From Siniperca chuatsi (taxonomy: Eukaryota; Chordata; Actinopteri; Centrarchiformes; Sinipercidae): a stretch of DNA of 64,000 bases. Positions 39,852 to 52,900 of the stretch are shown here, piece by piece (the stretch's first letter is position 1; each line of letters starts with the position of its first letter). The stretch is from NCBI RefSeq assembly GCF_020085105.1, contig NC_058045.1, forward strand, positions 15,805,333 to 15,869,332, written 5' to 3'. The notes under the pieces were generated by a model. That model saw nothing but the letters and a program-made list of their open reading frames with translations. It did no database searches and was not told where the DNA came from. The translations under genes and the position numbers were made by a program.

Positions 39852-42685
39852 CTTGTTGTTGTACTGTTTATCTGTATTATGGCTTTTAGTAGTTAAACTT
39901 TATAAACCATATTTTCAATCCAGGAAGCTTTAGCCAGATACAATACACCTGTGTGAGCTGGCAAGTTGTGTTGAATCATATTAAATTGAAACATACCTGA
40001 GCCGCTACTGAGCCATCATTATTACATTGAATTTTTTTAATTCAAACAAACAAACAAAAAAAACATATCCTCTCATGATGGTTTTAAAAAAATACCTCTA
40101 TTGTGAAAACACAGATCCAACTGCGTCCACATGCTGACAGACCCTCATTTTAGACATCAGGTTGAAGAATAAGCAGAGACCCGTATATTGTTGAAAGGTA
40201 TTATCTGTATGGAAGTAGTTGTTTTCAAAGTAGAAATTATATTTATAGCATTTATTTTTCTCCCATTTTTAAAAAAAAGAATTCTGTGCTTTTTTTTTTT
40301 TCTACCTCACATTGTTGTAGCATTTCAGACAGGAAATTCTTCTGTTTCGTCAATAAGCAGTAAATGTCAAGGAGATACCGCTGTTGCTTTTTTGTTGTTT
40401 TGACACAAATGTTTTTTTCCTGCTGCTCTTTGCTGGTTGTTTGGCTTTTGGTCCTAGCCTGAAAGGATTATCCATTAGCCTGACTTTTTGGGGGGCAATG
40501 GTGAGCACCGAGGTGTGCCCAGCGTTGTAGGACTGTCCTAATTAGATAACTGTAACCCTCATATGAGCAGCTACACTCCTGGTGGTCCGGTACTAGGACA
40601 CATAGGGACAGACCAGGCTCAGCTATTCGACTGTGGAGAGCTACAAGAATATGCAGTGTGAAAGGCCAAACAAGGGGGGTCTCTCAAATCCTTTTTTAAG
40701 CCTTTTGTTATTTATACAGGGATTTATTTGTCATTAAAGAATAATAACAGCATTTGTGGCACAATTAGGCTTTTATCAGGTAAAAAAGTGGACATTTAAA
40801 ACACTGAAAGGCAGTTTGATCTCATAAAAAATAACTTCTGTGCACCTGTGCATAGGGCTTTTTTTCATGTTTTGATGTAAACTTAAAAAAAAATTCAGCT
40901 TGTTTCAGGTTGTTGTTTCAGGCAAGTGTCAACATTGCCCTTTGTTGACTGGCTGTAACCTGTTTGCCTAAAAACCTGCTGGTGCCTCCGCCTCACCACA
41001 GTTTTCTCTAGCCACGCTGCCTATTGGGTTTTCTCTTGACGAGCTCCCATGTTCAAGTTTCTCCTCTCTTTGCACATTTTTCCCATGAGCCAAGTTTAAT
41101 TTAGTAAATCTCTAATGTCCAAGGAGGAATACACCTGATGTGTGTGTGCTTTATTTGTTGTTCTGGGTCATGTTACTTCATTACTCTCTACTGTTTATTG
41201 ATTTCAGGTTAACCAGTCTGTGTGCATGACTTTTTCTGCAAGTCTAACTTTTCCAGATAGAGGGGTCTGATCATGTTGACGTATTGGTTCTGCTGCTACA
41301 CCGCACCATCTGTGTGAGACCTTAATAACTGGGCTGGTGATTTATTGCCTGTACTCAGCAGTGTCTTTTTGAGAGGAGCCCAGACAAAAGCCAAGACCCT
41401 CACCCTCCCGCTGTTTTTAATAGTTCTTTAGGATGTGCAGGGGAAAAAAACCCAGTAGTAATGTGGGGGTTTCAGCCTTTAAGGAGGTGAAGTGAAAGAA
41501 GATGATTGCCCAAAATGAAAGTAGCTCAGAGAATGTGAGATTTTTTAAGATGGTTCAAAGGGTTGTCTACAAATTGAGCCAAAATGTACATCAGTTTTAT
41601 GCTTGGTAATAAGAAATTGTCTTTAAAAGTTAGTGTAGCAATTAAAGCAAAGCTTTGAGACTGCATCATCCCGTCACTTCAATTCCGAAGGCTGCTATTT
41701 TGGCCACGTTGCTACTTGGTAAGCCTTCAGTGACCCCTGTCCTCCTCTCCCATCCCCTCCGGAGGGCGATGAGGTGCTGCTGGAGAAAAGCCTGTCTTAT
41801 CTCCCTGCTGCCCTCTGAAGCAGTCATGTTTTATGTGTTGTAGCTCTTTTGTTTCCTTGTTCACGGCCTCTCCCTGATCACTCACACTCATTCCTCATGG
41901 AAGTTGTTTGAAGGTCTAGAATAGCTTTGGAAAAGAAGCCCCCTTCCTCCTCCTCTCTCTCCTCTTCTTCTTCCACTCCTCTGTTCCCTCTTTATTGAAT
42001 CCTGCCTCCGTATCATTTATCTCTGCACCCCCCCCCTCCCCTTTTTCCTCAGTTTAAGGGGGCCATTAGGGGGCATCTTCTTTTCTCTCCCAGCTGGGTT
42101 TGTTGACACACAGTCAATCTACGGTTCCCTTTCACCTCTGCCACCCCTCTTTTAACTCTCACCCCACACACACACACACACTCTCAGCTCGACCCTCCGC
42201 TTTCCCTGAACAGTAAAGCTGCCACAGCTGTGGACTGTATTAGCATAGCTGCTGAAGAGCGGAGGGGGGTTGCTAAATATATTGGAGCCATTACCTTTTG
42301 TTCAACAGTTGACGTTTTTAAAACATTTCAGCTTCTCTCTGTGCAAAGGGAGTGAAGAGAAAAGGATGCCACGGTGATTTCAGTGTAACAGCTTTTTAAA
42401 TATGGGAAATAGAAAACAAATCACTGAAAACAAGTCAATATCTAATTAGTGCAGTCAGGAAAAAAGAAATTAAAAGAAAATGTCCTAGAAAATAAACAAG
42501 CAATCAAGCCCATATTTACCATGTCAATTAAAAATAAAACATTGTTTTCATGTCTGACATTCAAATTTCATTTGGAGCTGATAGCACAGAGCAAAGGAAA
42601 CTTGCATTACAGCTCATAAACAGTGATTGATGTTTCATTTAGGCTGAATGATTTATTTTTTTTATTGCTGTCAGCAGGTGCAGGA

Positions 42686-45600
42686 ATGAACAGGTCCAGG
42701 TCCAGCTGGGATAAAAAAGCCCCCCAGCCTCCAGTCACCAGGATAACCCGCAGCTCCAGCTCCCAGGCTAGGCACAACGACCCGGCAGAGAGCCAGGACT
42801 CTGGGCCGGGACCGTATGGAAAACAACGAAAAAAGCAAACGGACTCTGCTTTGGCCCAGGACCTCAGCCAGATGAGTGTGAGCGGACAGGACGGTTTACC
42901 TTTAAGGTGAGAACACATTACAGTAACTTTAAAGTTACTTTATTTATTTTTAATGAATAAATGATAAGGAAAAGGAAATATTACAACTCTCATTACAGCT
43001 CCCAGCAGTCATAGAACATAAATAAGAGCAGGAAGCTCAGATCAGTGATTAACAAACAGAAAACATGTATATCAGTAAGTACAAAACAAAAGGTACAAAT
43101 CCCCAGTTCGGAGTGGAAGCCATATCTGGTCAAATATATATTAAGTGGTATAACTTTGTGCCAGCTCGCTAGACATGGTTTCTTGTCTGTGATCCAATTT
43201 AAAACAATACTAAGAGTCTACAGCTATGCTTGTGGCTCTGTGAAGCTGTACTTAGGCACAGCTGTGCTTTCAGCTAAATGCTAACATGCTAATGTTTACC
43301 AGGTATAAAGTTTACCATGTTCACTAGCTTAGTTTAGCGTATTAGCATGCTAACACTTGCCTATTAGCACTAAACACAGAGCACAGCTGAAGCTGATGGG
43401 AATGTCATTATTTTTGCAGGTGTTTGGTCATAAAGTGTTGGATGAATTTAAATGTTGACCTGATGGTGGTGCTAGAGGAAAAGTCAGGGAGCCACAATAA
43501 TCATTAGGATTCATCATCTGGGGAACATGTCTGTACAACATTTGCGCCAGTCTATCAAGTAGTTATTGAGTTATTTCACAGGAAAAGTGAAAACTAGAGG
43601 AAAAGGGGATCACCAAAGTCAGTGGGCTTCATCCTCTGGTGACATAAATGCCCATCCAATAAGATTATTAAGATATTTCAGTCTGGACCAAAGTGGTGGA
43701 CGAACTGACCAACACACCTAAAATACACAGGACAGAAAAAGTTTCTTTCTATCAATAACAATCAGCAAGTAATATTGTACCATTCTTTATATAATCCCTA
43801 ATTTGCAAGTATCTGTAAGAATCCTGTTTGGGGAGATTATGTCTCTTGGTTATACTTAACTATTTAATAAAAAAATAATTCTGTTGCAAGTAATCATGTC
43901 GGGGATCGTCCCATATGTGATCAGGATGTTTTCACGTGTCTTTTCTTGGCCTGCTCTCCAGTAAAGGAAAGATGTCCAAAGGCAGCAGTGACCCTGTGCA
44001 GGCTGGTCAGTCCTCTGGGTCCAGATCTGATCAGGGCAGTCCTTCTGCGTTTGCTGCCAAGTCATCATCCCGGGGCGGTCTGGCCTCTGTTTCTCGGCTG
44101 GTGAAGCTCGGCCGCTGTAAGAATGTGGTGGTGGTGGCCGGAGCGGGAATCAGCACAGCCAGCGGCATCCCAGATTTCAGGTTGGTGTCTGTGGATTTTG
44201 TTCTCTCTACACCCTCATCTTTCTCTTTACTATTTTGTATTAGTCTTTTATTTATTTATATTTATTATGTTTTGTTCAGTTCCACTCTAAACTTAAAGTG
44301 TAAACTTGTTTAGTGGGTATATAAACCGTCCAGGAACAGATTGGCTCTGGTTTCCTTGGGTCGAGTGTTTCAGAAGAGACATTAAACCCTTGAAAAATGT
44401 ATGAGCAAGAAACTTCCTGTAAGCTGCTCTTTAATGAAAGCACCATGTCAAAATGTCTGTACTTCCACATTTTCAGAACTCCAGGAACAGGTCTTTACGC
44501 CAACTTGGAGAAGTACAACATCCCTTACCCCGAAGCTATTTTCAACATTGACTACTTCTCAAACGACCCGCAGCCTTTCTTCTCCCTGGCCAAGGCTCTG
44601 TATCCCGGCAGCCACCGACCCAACTACATACACTACTTCATCCGCATGCTTCATCACAAAGGCCTGCTGCTCCGAATGTACACCCAGAACATTGATGGAC
44701 TGGAGAAACGTGAGATCTTTTTAAAGGGAACAGCTAGATCGAATAGATCTTTAAATTAAACTGTGGGCTAGCTGAAAGTGCATGAAGTTTTTAAAAACAT
44801 ACACAATAAAATGTAAATGTAAATTCAACTGCATACCCATCACCCAATAACTTACCTACAAGCAATGACAGACATTTTTAACATGTATGTAACCAAACAG
44901 AAATGACAAACTGTCATTGAAGACATTTACTTAAAAAAAAAAAAAAAAAAAAAAAAAACTTTATTCATTCATTCATCATGGACAACATACATTAATTACC
45001 ATCATAAATGTAATGTAAATGTGTGATTTTTCTTTTCTGCAGTCCCTGGGCAGGTTGATGTTATACATGATAAGAAACAAACAAGACATACAAAAGGCAG
45101 ATAAAACATCAGAACTCATGTATAGGAGGATACAGCATGAATGAAAAGAAACCCAATAAAATCTGTTATAGAACAGAAAACAACAGAAAAGACCAAACTT
45201 CACAAAGGAATAAAAATACAATAACATAGAAGGACTTTGTGATGCAGTTAGTTGAATAGTGACTCATACATGCTGAGACATCAGTTCTGCATATTTTAGC
45301 CAAAAATGCCTGTTTATTTTACACTACTTCTGACATGTTGTTCCAAAGCATACCAAAAGTTTGTAGATTAACCTCCTATTTTCCAGGTTCCATGAGTTTC
45401 CATTAATTTTGAAACACAGAAAATCAACCTACAGAGACCTGAAATGTTTTTTTTCCCAGAATGGATGTCCTTGTTTGCTCTTGATGTCCATCATAATATT
45501 TAATAACTTTCTTCACAGTGTGTGGCATCCCAGATGACAAACTTGTAGAGGCTCACGGTAGTTTTGCCACAGCTTCCTGTCACCTGTGCTACACTGCATA

Positions 45601-46941
45601 CCCTGCTGAAGAGGCTAAGGTATGTATGGTCAAAAACTATTCAAATTTAGTACAGTAACTCACTGCATTTGATGCTACAGTAATGTGTCTTGTTTCCCAG
45701 CATGCCATAATGAATGACAACGTCCCCATATGCACATTCTGCGCTGCAACAGTCAAACCTGATGTTGTGTTTTTTGGAGAGGACCTTCCTCAGAAGTATT
45801 TCCTCCACACTAAAGACTTCCCCAAAGCAGACCTGCTAATCATTATGGGCACATCTTTACAGGTAATATTTGTATTCAGTACTTTAAATGGGTTTCTAGT
45901 ACATTTTGTGAGTTTTCAAATTTTCTGAGCTCACTTATATCAGAACTAAAATTAATTGTTTCAGATCGAGCCATTTGCCAGCCTGGTGAATACAGTGCGC
46001 TCCACTGTGCCACGTCTCCTCCTGAACCGACACGCTGTGGGTCCCTTTGAGAAGGTCCCACTGCGGAGAGGAGACCACATGGAGCTGGGTGACCTGGAGG
46101 ATACAGTACGGAGGTTTGCTGAGATGCTCGGCTGGAGCGATGACATTGAAGAGCTGATGGGGAGCCAGGAAACACTGGTGGGTTCCATCTTTTAAAGAAC
46201 TTTTTGCAGGTTATGCAAGTCTCTCTTTGGGTTCTTTATTCAACCTTTTGTGAAATCAAAAGGAAAAGTAGGGAACATAGAGCAGAAAAAGCTTTGGTGA
46301 TATTATACATATAAACCCAAGCCAGTGGAGATACTTATGGGACTTTAAAAGAGTACTCTACTGATTTACCATTCCACTCCTATAACATTGTCAGACTCAC
46401 AATGGACAGTTGTATCATATTGATGCAGCGGAACCAGAGATAGCGTATTTCTTTTTTCTTTTTTTTCCTACACATTCTTCTTCCTTGTCAAAACCTTGCA
46501 CCTACATTACCCACAATGCAACTCAACAACAAGTGACACTTAAAGCAATTTATCAGATTTCACACAGCTCCCTCTGGAGCCAAAAAAGGCTTTATACAAC
46601 TTTTTTTTTCACATATACACATTCACATTACTCCCCAACAGACTTTGATGTGTAAAATCAGTGGAGTTCCCCTTTAACTATCGCTGGACTCTATTTTATA
46701 ATACTTTTGCTGACTATGGCAAAAATTTCTCTCTCTGCAGAGGTTCCCTACATTGATAAGCAGCCCTCCGTCAGTGAGCGGACAGACACCTTGCCAGAGC
46801 AGAGGTGCTTCAGAGTCTCCAGGTAGGATGGAGACATCCAGGCCCAGACCAGGAGCTCAAAGAGCAGCCAGCAGCGGCAGCGAAGAGACAGACTCGGAGA
46901 CAGACAGCAAGAGCTCTGCATCATCCAGCCTGAGCAACTGA
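42686..46941 (+). CDS. sirt3.2: NAD-dependent deacylase, class I sirtuin, SIRT3.2-type
   Basis: Removes acyl groups from protein lysines using NAD+. Coding exons: 42686-42906, 43962-44180, 44477-44709, 45519-45619, 45701-45862, 45965-46177 and 46741-46941, all with consistent phases; 1350 nt, 449 aa. Motifs: GAGIS (about 134-138) with GIPDFR for NAD binding, TQNIDGLE (about 215-223), catalytic His237 in VEAHG, zinc cysteines C245/C248 and C269/C272, KPDVVFFGE, and GTSLQ with PFASL. The core is closest by eye to SIRT3 ([13 protein letters not shown]). The N-terminal 100 residues are Ser/Arg-rich and the C-terminus is a Ser/acidic tail absent from human SIRT3. Location between tmem263 and ric8b fits the SIRT3.2 lineage reported in non-amniote vertebrates. 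The initiator ATG is inferred: it lies 8 nt into an exon, and an internal ATG at about 43972 is an alternative. Confidence 0.9.
43262..43722 (+). repeat. Interspersed fish repeat with internal duplication
   Basis: Contains the alternating GCTAACATGCTAATG / GTATTAGCATGCTAACA block, followed by two related copies of a roughly 110-bp module. Each has CTAGAGGAAAAG, a CATC(CT)TCTGG word and a (GAGT/AAGA)TATTTCA end. I recognise it as a repeat found widely in percomorph genomes; class uncertain. It lies in a sirtuin intron. Confidence 0.55.
44760..45518. other. Sirtuin intron 4 (coding-exon numbering)
   Basis: Non-coding; contains a 28-base A run at about 44933-44960. No gene. Confidence 0.8.
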
Positions 46942-47367
46942 CTCTGCATGTTTCATAAACGATGGCACTGGAAAGGTTTGATACAGTTTCTTCTCTCTTT
47001 AGTTCACACTAAGACTGTTCTCCTGTTAACATGTTACTGTTCATCTGGTTATTTTCTGCTAGTGGCAAAATGGTTTTTGTTGTGTGACAGTGCATCATTT
47101 TACTTCTTCATCTGGGAGTCACAGTTCATGTTCATGCTATGTTCATATGTAAATCAAAAAACCCTATTAAATACAGTTTATCAAGCTCAGCAAGCATACT
47201 TAAAGCACTTATTATAGAGGGAGGGTCCATCCAGAACACTAGTAAATAAATATCTGAACCATGTAACAAAAATCCTAATGTTTCTTCAGGTGTTCTTATA
47301 TGTCCCATGTCAGTAAACTTGTTAATGTTTTATATATAAGCACAACACTGTACTTTTAACAATATTT

Positions 47368-47373
47368 AATAAA
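47368..47373 (+). terminator. Poly(A) signal of the sirtuin gene
   Basis: AATAAA lies about 430 bp after the stop codon at 46941 and is the first plausible signal in the 3' UTR. Confidence 0.5.
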
Positions 47374-47379
47374 AGTATT

Positions 47380-49334
<1,955 letters not shown>

Positions 49335-49876
49335 AGCTGTGTCCCAGTTCAGGGCTGGATACGTCCTAACGGGCCGTTACACTGCAAGGTGTAAATAATG
49401 CATGACAAACTTACAAATAAATAGAAATTGTATGGATATATTTACCATTAGCCTGACACACTACTTGCCAGTTGTGCTGCATTTGTTGCAGTGAAACAAT
49501 AAAACTTGTAATGTTAACTCAGGTATCATGAATCTTGTCCCAGTTGACACAATTTAAACTGTCGACCAATTTAGGGCAATTTCCTGGTGATACGAGTTGA
49601 AAAGTGGAGCCTAAATTAATTAAATTTGGGTTTCACTGAGTAGATCCACGCATTGTACTGATATCTGCCAATCCATTTAAGTTAATAGAGTGTGATTTAT
49701 TGGGAGTTATCAGGACAGCATCTGGATCTTTTGACGGACTTCTGCTCTACACTCTGTTTCTGTGACAGTAGACTCTCATTTAGGGCGGAGGCACAAGTTC
49801 AGCCAAGTTTTAGCTCCTCTGAAGGACCCACCTTCGTGGGCACCAGAAGGACCCAGCCCTTGAATGGGACACAGCT
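49335..49876. mobile_element. MITE with AGCTGTGTCCC ends in the ric8b 3' UTR
   Basis: The left end AGCTGTGTCCCAGTTCAGGG and the right end CCCTTGAATGGGACACAGCT are imperfect inverted repeats of 20 bp or more, as in a common fish hAT-type MITE. It ends 60 bp from the ric8b stop codon, so it is probably transcribed as 3' UTR. No clear target duplication is visible. Confidence 0.65.
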
Positions 49877-49936
49877 TTAGATCTGTTGGGGCCCGGTGAG
49901 CTTAGCCTGGAAAATGTGGCCTAGATGGACAGTGCA

Positions 49937-52900
49937 CTAGTCAGAGTCTGATCCTGAGTTGTCTTCAGGTGGATCACAGAGAGTTTCTTCAAGAGGTGCT
50001 AACGTCCCGTCGGGCCTGACCCCCATTGGCCGGATCACGTTCTGCCTGTGGACACAAAAAGAAAAACATCAGAGATGCCCACTTGCTAGATGGAGAGAGT
50101 TTAGATTGGAAGGTTGCCAAATTGCAAACATCAATGGACATGACTTCCTTCATGTATAATTTCAAAGTAAACAAACTTTGTAGACAAAACCCTTTGTGTC
50201 CACAGACAGTCTTAAGAGGGCTTTCACTTGTACATCTTTACTCTCTTACTTGCAGAACTCGAGGACCCTCACTTGACAAACCCCCCCCCCCCCCCCCCAT
50301 GGACACTCGCCCCTGTCTGGCCATCCTCTCTCCCTCTCTGCCCTCCTCTCCTGTGGCAGTTTAATTACAGGATCAGCGCTCAGACTAATCTCCTCAAAGC
50401 CACGGCTTCCCCTTCATCCTAATCCAATTATACCTGCACTGTGTGTCACCACTCCCTCTCAGATGATTTATCAGCGAATTATCCATCAAAGATTTAAAAA
50501 GGACCCATTTGCATTCATTTGAAAGAGACTGAAATATAAATGGCCATGTAATTCCTACTGATTCCTGCAATTAAATTGAACTTATCCTGGGAAATCTACA
50601 GGTTAAGTTCTTTAAATGGAGACAGAGAAGACTTATGGTGTGGTTAATTCTGAAAATATTTCAGCATCTTTTCAGCGATGAAACCTGCAGAGAGGCACTG
50701 CCAGCCCACAGCCATATATCACAAAGTTAGCAAGTACAATGAGGACTAACAAGACAAAATAAACAAAAACATCATCTCTCTTAATTAGAGCAAAAAAATA
50801 AAAAATCCCTCGTCTTCTCCTCAGCAGTGACAGAGGACTGGGGGTCTGGCAGATGTAAGAGTGGGTGGTGGTGCAGAATATGTGCTAATTGGAGGACCAG
50901 TTAAGCAGTTAGGGGAGCACATTCTTGCAATGCTCTGACTGATCTCCCTAGAGCCTGTACTGAGGAAGCACCTCTCCATCATCATCACACCTCCTTCACT
51001 GAGGAAGAGAAGAAAGAGGAAAGGAATCTTCCTCTTCTGGGCACACGTGCCTCATTACAGCTCAGCCCCCTCTTTGGTTTAACAATGACGAGGTCAGCTT
51101 TCTTATGTCTGAACATTTGTTCACCCGTGTCTCTTCCTCTTTATCCACGTTCCACCCAAATTGCTTTGTCTAGTTGTGCCTCTGTCTCAGTCCACTCCCC
51201 ATCCAATGACTGGCTCCTCAGAACGAGAATAAAGTCAGGACACATTTGTTATTATGTGGCACATAAAGGAACCAGGACCGACAAGCTGACTGTGTGAGCC
51301 AATTAGGTGATAATTAACGGAGCGGTGGTAATGATGCTGCGGTGGCGTGCCGGCAGCTTCCATTTTACTCCAGCTGAATGCTGTGGCGTGCTGGAAGTCC
51401 AAGCCTAATTGAAGCTAACGGCAAGAGATTCTTCCTTTGATGAATCGGTTGGCAGGGAGCGAGCTCACTGTTACCTTTTGTACAGGCATCATGCTTGACT
51501 AACCTCTGCTCGCTAAGGAAAGGTCAACACAAATACAGCAGAGCTCTTTGCAGAGAAAACAATAAATAATACGAATAATTTGAGTAGGGGAAGCAACAGA
51601 CAAAGTTAATCATCTTAGTCGAGCCTTTGCAAAAGAACACAATTCATTATTTGTCAAAGACTTCTGTGGCATCTTTATGTTTGTCCTGTTTGTGTCTTAG
51701 TTAGCAGGGTATCTGAAAACCCTTTTTTGTTTGTTTAACAACCTTTCTATTAAATTTTCTATTATACACAGATGCCAGACCCCATTAAATACAGTACCAA
51801 AAATCTCAAAAACCTGTCAGCAGATTCTAATGATGATTCTAATGGTGGAAAGTTGGGCAACGGGCCCTGTTCCATCAAAACAAACTATTTAAAACATTTA
51901 CAGTATTATTACGAGAATAAATTGAGAGCATTCTGCAGGAGTTATTTGCTCTCTGACTCCTTTCTAGTTTAGTTTATTCACCTTGACAACTTGTCAAACA
52001 TATTAACAAGTTTCTGGGCTTCATACTCCTTCTGCTCCTCTGTCATCTCTTCAATGGGGTTCGGCATCGGCTCCTCCACATGACCAGTGATGGGGTTGAT
52101 GCTGGAACAAGCACATGAGCGAGCTTACTGTACAGCTGCAAATGGATCCATACATTATCAATGCATACACATTAATGTATTAAATAAGTCCTGTGCAGAG
52201 CACTCACAAGGGTTTTGCAGATTTGTATTCCTCTGTGTCTGAGTCTTCATCTTCAGAGTACTCAGTCTCTCCTCTCCCTCCTGCAAGAAGTCCTCGAGCC
52301 ACCAGGAGTCCTGCTGCGTTTCCATATCCTGTATACTTCAACAGGTTGTCCACTGCAAGACGACACCACAGATACACAAGGTTGTGAAGGTAAATATAAA
52401 TGTTCATGTGTAAGGATGAGCCGTGCTATAGTTATAGCTTAATCAAGCATCTGGCAGTGCACTTCTTCATCAATTGCACCCAACTAGAGACATCATTCCT
52501 GCTCTCTCATTCTCATATTTTCTCATCTGAAGTGCTCTCTACCCCACGTTCCTCCCATGACCCGACCACTGCCACCCCCCACCACACACCACACACCCGC
52601 TTACCACTTTCTTTGCAGAGGACAAAGAGAAACTCTGCAGCCGTCTGCTTCACACCCATGTCAACATGTGTCATAAGGCGAACCAACTTGTTTCTGACGG
52701 CGGTGCCAATCTCTGGCCTGATCTTCACATCTTTCAGTGGGGGAAGTACCTGAAGATGCAGAGATTATAAATCATTCAGATTATTGTTTTTCTGTCACTA
52801 TAACCTAGTCACTGGCTAATGAACACACACACAGGTTATTAAATAGCTATGAGGTCATTAAAATCAGTTTAGGATCCTGGTGAGACTTCAGTACTTTACT

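Larger units (their letters stand above)
36510..42677. other. Non-coding DNA, probable first intron of the sirtuin gene
   Basis: Contains three MITEs (37815, 39195, 39619) and several non-repetitive stretches with homeodomain-type TAATTA words, for example around 40530-40600 (CCTAATTAGATAACTGTAACC). The open frame at 38542-38847 has no recognisable domain. 41930-42180 is strongly pyrimidine-rich. No separate gene can be supported. Confidence 0.45.
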
